Below are positions 17,618-26,619 of a stretch of DNA of 64,000 bases, piece by piece. The notes below the pieces were generated by a model. That model did no database searches. It was not told the origin of the DNA and saw only the letters and a program-made list of their open reading frames with translations. Position 1 is the first letter of the stretch. Each line of letters begins with the position of its first letter. The DNA is from Bog-473 sp963743785. GTDB lineage: Bacteria > Actinomycetota > Acidimicrobiia > Acidimicrobiales > RAAP-2. The stretch spans positions 124,001 to 188,000 of the forward strand of contig CAVURD010000034.1 in the NCBI GenBank assembly GCA_963743785.1. Reading direction: 5' to 3'. Both the position numbers and the translations under genes were made by a program.

Positions 17618-18967
17618 ATGACCCAACCTGAGACCCGGTACGCCCTGCGGGACGGGCAGCACATCGGCTATCAGGTCTGGGGATCCGGCCCCATCGATGT
17701 GCTCGAGTTCAACAACGGCCTGATGATCTCCATCGACGAGACGTTCGACGAGCCCAATTGGTTGCGCTGCGAGGAGCTCCTGTCCTCGTTCTGCCGGTTG
17801 ATCCGGTTCGACGCCCTTGGCCTCGGCCTCTCCGATCCGCTCCCCGCCGGCACCTCCCCCACCATCGCCGGCTGGGCCGAGGACGCCCTGGCCGTCCTGG
17901 ACCACGCCGGCTCCGAGCGGGCCGCCGTCATCGGGCCGACCGGCGGTTCGAGGGCCGCCATGTGGCTGGCCGCCCACCACCCCGAGCGGGTGACGTCGCT
18001 GGTGGTGATCAACGGCAGCGCCCGGGTCGGCTGGGCCGAGGACTACGAATTCGGGGTCTCCGGCGATCTGACCGCCGCCGTCTCGACCAACATCGAGAAC
18101 CCGGCCAACGAATCCGACGTGCCCTCGGACATCGCCATCTTCGTCCCCAGCCTGGCTCACCGGGTGGGCTTCCGGGAGTGGTGGGGCCGGGCCGCCCGAC
18201 GCGGCGCCAGTCCGGCCACGGCCATCGCCTTCAACGTGGTCACCTTCTCGGCCGACCTGCGGGCCGAGCTCCCGAGGATCTCATGTCCCACCCTGATCAT
18301 CTCGCGGGCCGACGCCTTCGCCAACCTGGTCGAGCACGGTCGCTACCTGAGCCGCCACATCGAGGGCGCCCGATTTCTCGAGGTGCCCGGGCCGGACCTG
18401 CTCTTGTGGGCCGGTGAATTCGACTCGGTGGTCGACGAGATCGAGGAATTCCTGACCGGTCGGCGCAGTGACCATCCCACCGAGCGCATCCTGGCGACCG
18501 TGCTGTTCACCGACATCGTCGACTCGACCAGCCGGGCCGCCGCCGCCGGAGACCGTCAGTGGCGCGGCGTGCTCGACGAATTCGACGTCAACGTCCAACG
18601 CCTCCTCGCTCGCTTCGACGGGGTCCATGTGAAGAACACCGGGGACGGGACCCTGGCCCGCTTCGCCAGTCCCGCCCAGGCCGTCCGGTGTGCCCTGGCC
18701 ATGGCGCAGACCGGTAAGGACGTCGGTGTGGCCATCCGGGCCGGGCTGCACGCCGGTGAGATCGAGCTGCGCGGCGACGACATCGGGGGACTGGCCGTGC
18801 ACATCGCCTCGCGGGTCAGCGCGCTGGCCGGTCCCTCCGAGGTCCTGACCACGGGAACGGTGCGGGATCTGGTCGTCGGATCCGGCATCGCCTTCGACGA
18901 CCGCGGCCGGCACAATTTGAAGGGCGTGCCCGACGAGTGGCAGCTGCTGGCCGTCACGCGGGCGTGA
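17618..18967 (+). CDS. Alpha/beta-hydrolase domain fused to class III adenylate/guanylate cyclase domain
   Basis: A 449-residue two-domain signalling protein. Residues ~5-285 are an alpha/beta-hydrolase fold (LRDGQHIGYQVWGSGPIDVL, RFDALGLGLSDPLPAGTSP). At the nucleophile elbow it reads IGPTGGSRAAMW, so the G-x-S-x-G Ser is replaced by Thr and hydrolase activity is doubtful. Residues ~290-449 are a class III cyclase with metal-binding Asp in ATVLFTDIVDSTSRA, KNTGDGTLARFASPA, and the late motif GLAVHIASRVSALAGPSEVL. Such fusions are abundant in actinobacteria, where the hydrolase part is thought to sense a ligand. The product (cAMP or cGMP) cannot be assigned from the sequence alone. Confidence 0.88.
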   Translation: MTQPETRYALRDGQHIGYQVWGSGPIDVLEFNNGLMISIDETFDEPNWLRCEELLSSFCRLIRFDALGLGLSDPLPAGTSPTIAGWAEDALAVLDHAGSERAAVIGPTGGSRAAMWLAAHHPERVTSLVVINGSARVGWAEDYEFGVSGDLTAAVSTNIENPANESDVPSDIAIFVPSLAHRVGFREWWGRAARRGASPATAIAFNVVTFSADLRAELPRISCPTLIISRADAFANLVEHGRYLSRHIEGARFLEVPGPDLLLWAGEFDSVVDEIEEFLTGRRSDHPTERILATVLFTDIVDSTSRAAAAGDRQWRGVLDEFDVNVQRLLARFDGVHVKNTGDGTLARFASPAQAVRCALAMAQTGKDVGVAIRAGLHAGEIELRGDDIGGLAVHIASRVSALAGPSEVLTTGTVRDLVVGSGIAFDDRGRHNLKGVPDEWQLLAVTRA

Positions 18968-19000
18968 GCACGGGGCGCTCAATCTCGACGTGACCCTTTG

Positions 19001-20497
19001 CTAGTCGTCGACCGCGGTCGCCCTGGCCGGATCTCGCTCGTTGTCGCGGCCCGGGTGGGCATTGATGAGGATCCCGCCGACGACGGCGCCCAGGGTGAAG
19101 GATCCGGCGGCCCAGCCACTGGCCACGGCGAAGCCGTGCACGGTGGCGTCCGCCACGGAGCGCGAGGTGTGGGCGTGTGTGGTCAGGTAGGCCGCCGTCG
19201 CCGTGGCGGCCACGGTATTGAGCAGCGCCGTGCCGACGGACGCGCCCACCTGCTGGGACGTGTTGGTGGTGGCCGAGGTGATGCCGACGTCACGTGGCTC
19301 GGCCTTGTTGGTGGCGGTGCTGATGCACGGCACCAGCGCGATCCCCAGGCCGAGGCCGAGCAGGAGCTCGGTGGGCAGGATGTGGGCCGCGTACGAGGCG
19401 TCGGGGGTCAGCTGCGTGAGCAGCGCCACGCCCACGGCGGCAATCAACAGCCCGGGCACGACCAACCATCGGGTTCGCATACGCGGCATCAAGCGGCTGG
19501 CCAGCTGGGTGGCGGCCAGTCCGTTGACCGCCATGAGCGGCAGGAAAGCGACACCCGTCTTGAGTGGGGAATAGCCGTCGACCGTCTGCAGCAGATAGGT
19601 GAGGAAGAGAAACGTGCCGTACATCCCGAGCACCGCCAGGATGATGGTGAGAAACGATCCGGCCCGATTGCGATTGGCCAGAATGCGCATCGGCAGCAGG
19701 GGGCTCGCCACCCTGGTCTGCACCAGCACGAACAAGGACAGCAGGACCACGGCGATGACGAGGGGTCCCACGACCAGGGGTGAGCTCCAGCCCTTGGTGG
19801 CGGCCTCGCCCAGGCCGAAGACCAGGGCCACCAGCCCGCCGCAGCCGAGAACGGCGCCCGGGATGTCGAGCCGCACGTCCGAGCGGCCGGACCGGGCGGG
19901 GATCATGGTGAAGGCCCCGAAGGCCACCAGCGCGGCAATGGGAAGGTTCACGTAGAGGCACCAGCGCCAATCGAGGTACTGGGTCAGGAACCCGCCCAGG
20001 ATCAGTCCGAACGCGGCGCCCCCGATGGCAATGGAGGCGTAGATCCCGAAGGCCCGGCCTCGCTCGCGAGGGTCGGTGAAGGTGGTGGCCAGCAGCGACA
20101 GCACCGAAGGGGCCAACAGGGCCCCGAACATGCCCTGCAGGGCCCGGGCGCCGATGAGCATGGCGGTGGTCTGCGACGCCCCGCCCAGAGCGGAGGCGGC
20201 GGCGAAACCGACCACCCCGATCATCAAGGTTCGCTTGGGCCCGATCATGTCGCTGATCCGTCCGCCCAGGAGCAGCAGGCCGCCGAACCCCAGCGTGTAG
20301 GCCGTCACGACCCACTGACGGTCGGCGTTGGAGAAGCCCAGGGACGTCTGGGCCGACGGCAAGGCGATGATCATGATGGTGGTGTCGAGCACGACCATCA
20401 GCTGCGCCCCGGCGATGACGACCAGGATCCACCAGTGCGCCCGGGTGGGGCCCCCGCTCGCCAGCGGCGGTGCACTGACGGTCTCGAGTTCGGTCAT
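19001..20497 (-). CDS. MFS transporter, DHA2 (14-TM drug:H+ antiporter) family
   Basis: Integral membrane exporter of 498 residues with about 14 predicted helices. The first helix carries the DHA2 signature QLMVVLDTTIMIIALPSAQ, motif A is GRISDMIGPKRTLMIGV, and motif C-like glycine-rich IAIGGAAFGLILGGFLTQYL is present. Substrates are probably hydrophobic drugs or metabolites. It stands alone, convergent with the cyclase gene and 106 nt downstream of a mycothiol-family gene on the same strand. No dedicated regulator is adjacent. It is a different DHA2 subfamily member from the one at 26.6 kb, judging by sequence. Confidence 0.92.
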   Translation of the reverse strand: MTELETVSAPPLASGGPTRAHWWILVVIAGAQLMVVLDTTIMIIALPSAQTSLGFSNADRQWVVTAYTLGFGGLLLLGGRISDMIGPKRTLMIGVVGFAAASALGGASQTTAMLIGARALQGMFGALLAPSVLSLLATTFTDPRERGRAFGIYASIAIGGAAFGLILGGFLTQYLDWRWCLYVNLPIAALVAFGAFTMIPARSGRSDVRLDIPGAVLGCGGLVALVFGLGEAATKGWSSPLVVGPLVIAVVLLSLFVLVQTRVASPLLPMRILANRNRAGSFLTIILAVLGMYGTFLFLTYLLQTVDGYSPLKTGVAFLPLMAVNGLAATQLASRLMPRMRTRWLVVPGLLIAAVGVALLTQLTPDASYAAHILPTELLLGLGLGIALVPCISTATNKAEPRDVGITSATTNTSQQVGASVGTALLNTVAATATAAYLTTHAHTSRSVADATVHGFAVASGWAAGSFTLGAVVGGILINAHPGRDNERDPARATAVDD

Positions 20498-20603
20498 GGT
20501 CGGGTCCCGATCGCCGTGCGACTGAAGGTCCCGGTGGCCGGGTGGCCGGGGGCGTCACGTGGGCTGAGACGAAACGGCAAGGGTGTCCTCCTCGGTGATC
20601 GGT

Positions 20604-21395
20604 TCAGGGCCCGGGGAAAGTGCGGCGCAGCAGCTCGAGGGTGCCCTGGTCCCGCCAACCGGCGGGTGTGTGGCCCGGGTCCAACCGACCGTAGACCAGG
20701 CGGATGAAGGCTTCGGCCGGCAGCTGCAACGTCGGGGTGCCGTCATCGCCGGGGATGTCGTCCACGGGGTGAAGCTGTACGCCGTCATCGTCCGATACCA
20801 GGAGGAATCGGCGGTCCGGTCTCTCGGTGGCGACGGACACCGAGACCGGGCGCTCGGGCGCTCGACCGGTTCGGGCCACCAACTGGTCAAGGGTGTCGAT
20901 GAGGAGTGCCGCCGCATCGGGCGCCACGGTCGCCGTCGGATCACGGATCACTGCGACGTCCCAGCTGTGGACCGCGTGCTCGCCCAATCGGAGTCGGAGC
21001 AGCCCCGACAGGTCCCGGACCTCACCGAACATGTCGAGCCGCCAGCCCTGGCGTTGGCGATCGTCAAGGGTGAGGAGCTGGTCGAGCAACGTGCGATCGG
21101 CCACAAGGCCTTCAGCCGATTGCACGGCCGGCGACATGGCGTTCCAGCGTTCCCAAACGGGCTCGAACTCAGGCATGCCCGGAGCCGGTCCCCCACCCAA
21201 TCCGGCCCGAAGAAACAAGCTGAAGATCTGGGCGCCCGAGCCGAGATGCGAGAGCACCTGGGCGATCGACCAATCGGTGCAATACGAGGGGCCCGCCACC
21301 TCGTCGGGGCCCAATTGCCCAACCAGACGCGACAACCGCTCATGGGAGGAGACCGCCGCGGCCAGCCAATCCTCCATGGTGGGTGAAGCAGACAC
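20604..21395 (-). CDS. Maleylpyruvate isomerase family mycothiol-dependent enzyme
   Basis: A 263-residue DinB-like enzyme. SYCTDWSIAQVLSHLGSGAQ places the first metal His in the HLG segment, and RLGEHAVHSWDVAVIRDP gives the H-x-x-D pair. The C-terminal part resembles the SCP2-like half. It has the same family architecture as the gene at 14.7-15.5 kb but low similarity in detail. It may be co-transcribed with the DHA2 exporter downstream (106 nt gap). The substrate is unknown; roles in detoxification with mycothiol are typical of the family. Confidence 0.85.
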   Translation of the reverse strand: MSASPTMEDWLAAAVSSHERLSRLVGQLGPDEVAGPSYCTDWSIAQVLSHLGSGAQIFSLFLRAGLGGGPAPGMPEFEPVWERWNAMSPAVQSAEGLVADRTLLDQLLTLDDRQRQGWRLDMFGEVRDLSGLLRLRLGEHAVHSWDVAVIRDPTATVAPDAAALLIDTLDQLVARTGRAPERPVSVSVATERPDRRFLLVSDDDGVQLHPVDDIPGDDGTPTLQLPAEAFIRLVYGRLDPGHTPAGWRDQGTLELLRRTFPGP

Positions 21396-21591
21396 GCATT
21401 CTCCTTCGTGGGTCGGGCGCCGTATTCGTCACGCAGCACGGATCAGATGCGCAAGGACCGGGCGCCTGGTCGAGTCGGCCGGAAGGGGTGTGGCCCTTCT
21501 CTCGGCAGCGTAACGGCGAAGCGGAGCGTGTCATCCGCTTTGACCTCGGCGCCGGGAACACGTTCCATCTCCGCCCCCTGACGTCGTGCCG

Positions 21592-22473
21592 TCAGGCGTT
21601 GGTGTCCTCGGTCGGAACGAGGTCGGGGCCGGGGAGCGACGCGCCCACGGCATGGGGCGTCGCTTCTATCTGACCCGAAGCCCCGAGTGTGTAGGCGGTC
21701 ATGGAGAGGGAGCCGTAGGCGTATCCCTCCACCAGTACGTCGGCGGTGGACCCTGCCGCGTCGCAAAGCCCGGCCAGGTACAGAAGAGGGATGAAGTGGT
21801 CGGGCGTGGGGACGGCGCGCCGGACGTCGGCGTGGTCCCGCAGAGCGATGACACCGGCCGGCGTTCGCGTCATGTGCTCGCGCGCCGCGTCGTCGAAGCG
21901 CTGGGCCCAATCGAATCCACGGTCGGGTTGACCCCAGTCGACGGCCCCGAGGTTGTGCACCACGTTGCCGCTCCCCACGATCAAGACGCCGCGCTGGCGC
22001 AGTGGAGCGAGCTTCGCACCCAAGTCGAAGTGGTATTCCAACGGCTTCTCGGCGTTGATCGACAACTGCACCACGGGAATATCGGCGTCGGGGAATACGT
22101 GGAGAAGGACGGACCAGGTCCCATGATCGATGCCCCACGAGTCGTGGTCCAACCCGATCCAGGTCGGCTTGACCATCTCGGCCACCTCCCCGGCCAGGTC
22201 CGGATCGCCCGATGCGGGGTACCGCACGGCGAACAGTTCGTCGGGAAAACCGTAGAAGTCATGGATCGTTCTGGGCTGCGCCATGGCCGTCACGGCCGAG
22301 GCGTTCACGTACCAATGAGCCGAGATCACCAGGATCGATCTCGGCCTCGGGATCCGGGCACCGAAGGCACGCCAGGCCTCGGTGTACCCGTTTCGCTCAA
22401 GGGCGTTCATCGGGCTGCCGTGACCCAAGAACACTGCTGGCATCGTCTCTGCCGTCGTTGGATTCGCGGCCAC
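21592..22473 (-). CDS. ygiD: 4,5-DOPA dioxygenase extradiol-like (YgiD/LigB family)
   Basis: Class III extradiol ring-cleavage dioxygenase, 293 residues. Metal-site regions are FLGHGSPMNALERNGYTE (His near the N-terminus), ISAHWYVNASAVT (His), and later SGNVVHNLGAVDWGQPD. DHDSWGIDHGTWSVLLHVF is typical of the family, as is TPDHFIPLLYLAGLCDAAG near the C-terminus. I chose the GTG at 22473 because gaggagg lies 8 nt upstream. An ATG 10 codons later begins MPAVFLGHGSP and is the alternative. Escherichia coli YgiD acts on DOPA, but most homologues have no known substrate. It is divergent from the next gene (185 nt). Confidence 0.9.
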   Translation of the reverse strand: MAANPTTAETMPAVFLGHGSPMNALERNGYTEAWRAFGARIPRPRSILVISAHWYVNASAVTAMAQPRTIHDFYGFPDELFAVRYPASGDPDLAGEVAEMVKPTWIGLDHDSWGIDHGTWSVLLHVFPDADIPVVQLSINAEKPLEYHFDLGAKLAPLRQRGVLIVGSGNVVHNLGAVDWGQPDRGFDWAQRFDDAAREHMTRTPAGVIALRDHADVRRAVPTPDHFIPLLYLAGLCDAAGSTADVLVEGYAYGSLSMTAYTLGASGQIEATPHAVGASLPGPDLVPTEDTNA

Positions 22474-22658
22474 TACGCCAACCTCCTCGGACGGTTCGAA
22501 GCCATCGGCCAGGCTGAGTTCGGGGACATGGCCCAGCCATTCTCCGAGACACTCCCCCGCCGACGCAAGGGCCAGGGGCCTCGCGGGCACCTCCGGCGGC
22601 CCCGAAGAGCGTCCACTCCGGCTCGGGATCGGATCGGGTCCCGCCGTAGGCTTGAGGC

Positions 22659-23432
22659 GTGAGAAAACAGACCTGGGCGATATGCGCGATTGGTGGCGCC
22701 GTGGGAGCGGCTGTCGTACTGACACTGCTCTTCTCAGAGCAAAGCCCGACCACTGCGACCCACGTCGGGGAGGTCATCCTGATCGTCGTCGGCGCGTTGT
22801 CGACGATCACGGCGATCGGGTTGTTCTTTCTGGCTTTCCAAGAGGTGCCGCGCCTCCGCATTGCCGAACCGGCGGAGGCAAGGCTGACTCCAGCTCACGT
22901 CGCCAACACTCCGTTGGAGCGCACGAGCGGGGCAATAGTCTCATCACCATCATTCGTCGCCGCTCCGTCACGGCCCGACGGGGCACGGCATTCACTGGAC
23001 GTTGCCCAGCTGCTCGTCTGCAATGAGCCAAAGCGAGGCTCCTCACGTGCCCGAGGCGTGTACGTCCGTCTCAACTTCCACGACGGCACAACTGGTGCGT
23101 CCGTACAGTCCGTCTGGGCCAGATGGTCAGGCGCTCCCTCCGGTGATGTCCCCGGTGCACATCAGTTGGCTCCGCAAACGGACATTCCCGGAAACGGCGT
23201 CGGCGTGAAGTTCGACGTCGTTGCCATATTCCACGACGACGAGCAATGCCATGCGGTGGATCAAGACTCGGAAACTGCAGGGTGGAGAGCCCTGCCGCTG
23301 GGACCTCATTCCGTAGTCAACGTCATTGCTCGCGGTGCAAACGCCAAGGCCGATTCGGCCTGGTACGAGGTGATCCACGGAGGTCCGGGGAGTTCGGTCC
23401 GGCTCGCGGCGACCACTCGTCCGAACTGGTAG
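22659..23432 (+). CDS. Hypothetical membrane-anchored protein
   Basis: Not recognised. The 257 residues start with two predicted transmembrane helices (ICAIGGAVGAAVVLTLLFS and VILIVVGALSTITAIGLFFL). A short basic/Pro-rich linker follows, then a soluble domain of ~150 residues. The soluble part contains VYVRLNFHDGTTGASVQSVW and VGVKFDVVAIFHDDEQCHAV, suggesting beta-rich structure. It starts at a GTG 22659 with a weak ribosome site. It lies just upstream of tRNA-Pro and may be a stand-alone accessory gene, since its base composition is slightly lower in GC than the housekeeping block. Confidence 0.6.
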   Translation: MRKQTWAICAIGGAVGAAVVLTLLFSEQSPTTATHVGEVILIVVGALSTITAIGLFFLAFQEVPRLRIAEPAEARLTPAHVANTPLERTSGAIVSSPSFVAAPSRPDGARHSLDVAQLLVCNEPKRGSSRARGVYVRLNFHDGTTGASVQSVWARWSGAPSGDVPGAHQLAPQTDIPGNGVGVKFDVVAIFHDDEQCHAVDQDSETAGWRALPLGPHSVVNVIARGANAKADSAWYEVIHGGPGSSVRLAATTRPNW

Positions 23433-23670
23433 GCCTGCCAATCCATCGGTCACAGTCGGGTTGGCCGATCAGCCCCTTGACACGTAGCCCATGTGTCCCA
23501 CAATCGGGACGCAGGCAGTACCATCGAGCGACTTCCCGGCTGTTCTCGTCGAATCGCTCTGTCGTTCTGGCCAGTGGAGGACGTGAGCAGAGTGGGCGGG
23601 AGAGGCCCACGCGGGCGAAAGGGAGAGAACAACCAGGTCACGGCTATGGTTTACAGTTTCACCGTCGTCG

Positions 23671-23747
23671 CGGGATGTGGCGCAGCTTGGCAGCGCGCCT
23701 GCTTTGGGAGCAGGAGGTCCGGGGTTCAAATCCCCGCATCCCGACCA
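23671..23747 (+). tRNA. tRNA-Pro (TGG)
   Basis: Complete cloverleaf: acceptor cgggatg/catcccg, D arm gcgc..gcgc, anticodon stem cctgc/gcagg with loop tttggga (anticodon TGG), and T arm cgggg-ttcaaat-ccccg. The discriminator A and 3' CCA are encoded, giving 77 nt. Confidence 0.97.
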
Positions 23748-23827
23748 GAACGAGCCGTTCAAGTACCGTCAGCACCGTGTTCACCGTCACTGGAATCTCG
23801 CAGAAGGAGGCCTGGGATCGCGATGTC

Positions 23828-24820
23828 ATGCCCCCGGTCGAGCATGTACGACCGGGTATCTGGTCGATCCCGGTGCCGATACCGAACAATCCATTGCGTT
23901 ACGTCTTGGTCTACGCCCTCGAGCTTGACAGTGGGGTGGCCTTGGTCGACGCGGGCTGGCCGACCGACGATGCCTGGGATGCGCTCAACGCCGGGTTGAT
24001 CGAAGCCGGCGGGTCCATGGGCGACGTGCAAGCCGTCGTCGTGACCCACCTCCATCCCGACCACTACGGTTTGGCCGGCCGTGTGCGCGAAGCCTCGGGA
24101 GCGTGGGTCGGCCTGCACCCCGCCGATGCCAAGCTGCTCGATTCTCGCTACCACGACACCGACGGCCTCATCGAACGGATGCGAGAGCTACTCGAGATGT
24201 CGGGTGTGCCAAAGGACAAGCTGCCTGACTTGAACATGGCTTCCATGGAGATCAAGTCGACGCTCAACGTGGCTCTCCCGGACAAACTGATTGAAGACCA
24301 CGAGATGCTCGACCTCCCCGGCTGGGACTTCCGGGCCGTATGGACACCCGGGCACTCGCCCGGGCACATCTGCCTCCACTCGGATCGGCACAGTGTGCTG
24401 CTTTCCGGTGATCACGTGCTGCCCCGGATTACTCCCAACATCTCTTTCCATTCGCAGCAGTTCGCCAACCCGCTCGGTGACTACCTCGAGTCGCTGGCCA
24501 AGGTGCGGGCGCTCCACCCTGACGAGGTGTTCCCGGCCCACGAGTACCGATTCTCCGGGCTCGACGATCGCCTCAACGTGCTCGAGACCCATCACGCCGA
24601 CCGCCTGAGCGAGATCGAGGGGATCCTGGAGAAACACCCGGGAATCTCATGCTGGGACACCACTTTGGCGCTGACCTGGTCACGCCCGTGGGAGGGCATA
24701 CAGGACTACATGCAGCGAGCGGCCAACGGCGAGACCCTGGCCCACTTGGTCCTTCTGGAGCGGTGGGGTCGGGTGAGGCGGGAAACCGCCGTCCCGGCCC
24801 GCTTCTACCTGACCGAGTAG
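23828..24820 (+). CDS. Metallo-beta-lactamase-fold hydrolase
   Basis: A 330-residue MBL-fold protein. The metal-binding signature is VVTHLHPDHYGLAGRV (HxHxDH). Further ligands are in TPGHSPGHICLHSD, LSGDHVLPRITPN and, late, VFPAHEYRFSG. A helical C-terminal domain of ~80 residues (RLSEIEGILEKHPGISCWD) resembles the winged/HTH-like end of LACTB2/hydrolase-type members. It starts with ATG 23828, 80 nt after tRNA-Pro; ggagg lies about 16 nt upstream, so an unusual start cannot be excluded. The substrate is unknown. Confidence 0.9.
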   Translation: MPPVEHVRPGIWSIPVPIPNNPLRYVLVYALELDSGVALVDAGWPTDDAWDALNAGLIEAGGSMGDVQAVVVTHLHPDHYGLAGRVREASGAWVGLHPADAKLLDSRYHDTDGLIERMRELLEMSGVPKDKLPDLNMASMEIKSTLNVALPDKLIEDHEMLDLPGWDFRAVWTPGHSPGHICLHSDRHSVLLSGDHVLPRITPNISFHSQQFANPLGDYLESLAKVRALHPDEVFPAHEYRFSGLDDRLNVLETHHADRLSEIEGILEKHPGISCWDTTLALTWSRPWEGIQDYMQRAANGETLAHLVLLERWGRVRRETAVPARFYLTE

Positions 24821-24826
24821 GGCCCG

Positions 24827-25156
24827 CTAGCCGTCCGATTCGGGATCAGAGTTCTCGGGGTATCCGGGTGGTGGCGGAGGCGGCGCTCCAAATGGGCCGC
24901 CTCCGATCCTGCTCCCCATCCCGCTGCCGCCACCGCGGGAGCGACCGCCCGGCCCCGAACCTCCGCGGCGTCGCAACGCGAATGAGGCGATGAGCACACC
25001 GACGATGACCACGATGTAGATCACGCGAAGGGTGGCGTATCCCGAGCCACGGACGTGGAACACCGCTGTTCCGATGAGGAGAGCCGCCAACGCGCCCAGC
25101 CGAACGAACCGCAGACTGGAGTTGCGTCCCCCCATGCCACCCATGCCCCCGAACAT
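24827..25156 (-). CDS. Small hypothetical membrane protein with Gly/Pro-rich tail
   Basis: Not recognised. It has 109 residues: a Gly/Met N-terminus (MFGGMGGMGGRN), two predicted helices (LGALAALLIGTAVFHV and VIYIVVIVGVLIASFAL), and a cytoplasmic-looking tail of Gly/Arg and a run of prolines. The codon use is GC-rich like the neighbours. It is convergent with the MBL gene (6 nt between stops). No partner suggests a function. Confidence 0.55.
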   Translation of the reverse strand: MFGGMGGMGGRNSSLRFVRLGALAALLIGTAVFHVRGSGYATLRVIYIVVIVGVLIASFALRRRGGSGPGGRSRGGGSGMGSRIGGGPFGAPPPPPPGYPENSDPESDG

Positions 25157-25188
25157 GGCCGCAGTGTAGGCGGGGCAAAGGTCTCGAC

Positions 25189-25587
25189 TCAGTCGGGCCG
25201 CAGGGAGACGCTGCACCATGAGCGCCGGCGACAAGAGGGGCAGGTCATCCTGCGGTCAAACTTCCCGCGGGGTAGCCAGCCCCCGACCGGGAACTGGTAG
25301 ATGAGCAGGTCCAGCAACCCGATGCGCGAGATCTGGCGACACCGTTCACACTCCACCGTGAACGACCCCCGGTCCACCAGCGGGTTGTCCGATGTGGCTC
25401 GTACGCTGTCGGACTCCGCACTCGCCCCGGAGTACAAGGCTCGCTTACCCACCGGAAGCGCAGTCGGCGAGGCGACACCCGGATCTGTTGACTCGTCACT
25501 GCCACTGGCACGTGTGGCGGTAGGCACCCAGAACAGTGCACGTTTGCCCAATGGATCGGCCGCCTTGTCACCTTCCCCGGGGACCAC
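25189..25587 (-). CDS. Hypothetical protein with repeated GKRALF/Y motif and zinc-ribbon C-terminus
   Basis: A 132-residue protein. The N-terminal half contains two copies of a short motif, PLGKRALFWVP and PVGKRALYSGA, about 35 residues apart in an otherwise low-complexity stretch. The C-terminal half has CERCRQISRIGLLDLLIYQF and then MTCPSCRRRSWCSV, with Cys pairs fit for zinc. The GTG start lies 3 nt after the parA stop, and its Shine-Dalgarno (ggaggcg) is inside the parA end, so translation is likely coupled to ParA. This pairing hints that the two proteins act together, but the role is unknown. Confidence 0.65.
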   Translation of the reverse strand: MVPGEGDKAADPLGKRALFWVPTATRASGSDESTDPGVASPTALPVGKRALYSGASAESDSVRATSDNPLVDRGSFTVECERCRQISRIGLLDLLIYQFPVGGWLPRGKFDRRMTCPSCRRRSWCSVSLRPD

Positions 25588-25590
25588 CTC

Positions 25591-26364
25591 TTACATCGCC
25601 TCCATGGCGGCAAGGACCTGCGACGCCAGAGTGCGATAGGCCCCGGCGCCCGGGGAGGACGGCGCGTGTTGCAAGACCGAGCAACCCAACCCGGGGGCTT
25701 CGGCAAAGCGGACTGACTTCGGCACCGGCGGAACAAAGACCGGGAGTCCGTAGCGCTCCTCCACCTCGGCCAGCACCTTTCGGGCATGAGTGGTGCGCCC
25801 GTCGTACATGGTGGCGATCACCCCGAGGATGCGGAGGTGCTCATTGGCAAATTGGCGCACGTCGTCGATGGTCTCGAGGAGCTGACCGACCCCGCGGTGG
25901 CTCAGCGCCTCGCACTGCAACGGAATCACCACCGCCTCCGCTGCGGTGAGTCCGTTGATGGTCAGTACGCCCAGGGAAGGTGGGCAGTCAATGAGGACGA
26001 CGTCGTGCTCCAGGAGGATTGGCTCGAGGGCGCGAGCCAACACGTGCTCGCGACCGGTGCGACTCAGCAGATGCACCTCGGCGCCGGCCAGGTCGATGGT
26101 GGCGGGTATCAGGCACAAACCCTTGACTCCCTCGACCTCGACCCTGACCTCGGCGATTTTGGCCCGACGGACCAGCACATCGTGCAGGGAGGCGGCGAGG
26201 TCATCGGGATCCAGCCCCAGCGAAAAGGTGAGGCAGGCTTGGGGGTCAAGATCGACCACCAGGACGCGCTTCCCCTGCTCGGCTAAGGCGACCCCGAGGG
26301 ACTGCACGGTGGTCGTCTTGGCCACACCACCCTTTTGGTTGGCCACTGCCACCACTTTGACCAC
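25591..26364 (-). CDS. parA: ParA/Soj-family ATPase (orphan)
   Basis: A 257-residue ParA-type P-loop ATPase. The deviant Walker A is ANQKGGVAKTTTVQ at the extreme N-terminus, with Walker A' and B regions VLVVDLDPQACLTFSLGL and DVVLIDCPPSLGVLTINGL. A typical Soj-like C-terminal half follows (IATMYDGRTTHARKVLAEV). No parB or parS is visible here, so this is an orphan ParA, which may position a protein complex rather than the chromosome. It starts with GTG 26364. The zinc-ribbon protein immediately downstream is probably its operon partner. Confidence 0.9.
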   Translation of the reverse strand: MVKVVAVANQKGGVAKTTTVQSLGVALAEQGKRVLVVDLDPQACLTFSLGLDPDDLAASLHDVLVRRAKIAEVRVEVEGVKGLCLIPATIDLAGAEVHLLSRTGREHVLARALEPILLEHDVVLIDCPPSLGVLTINGLTAAEAVVIPLQCEALSHRGVGQLLETIDDVRQFANEHLRILGVIATMYDGRTTHARKVLAEVEERYGLPVFVPPVPKSVRFAEAPGLGCSVLQHAPSSPGAGAYRTLASQVLAAMEAM

Positions 26365-26619
26365 GGCGTCGAGTCTATGACGCCATTGGATGGCCTTCGT
26401 TGACGAGGGTCACGTGACCGTCGAGTGACCCATGAGGTGCTGGTGGCGTTGAGGGATCCGAGCCGGAGGCCGCGCCACCACCGCCCGAATACGTGGCCCG
26501 GGAATCGGTCGGGCCTGGTCTCTGCGCTGAGAAGGAGCGCATAAAGTCTCAGTACCGGGCGCGGCGCAGATCGTTGACACGCGCCAACAGGCCCACCTCG
26601 CCGTCAGAAAGCTCAGATC

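Noticed and set aside
15644..18160. An 838-residue minus-strand open frame across the amidohydrolase and cyclase genes
   Set aside because: It is a GC-rich shadow of two well-supported plus-strand genes, rich in Gly/His/Asp without any motif.
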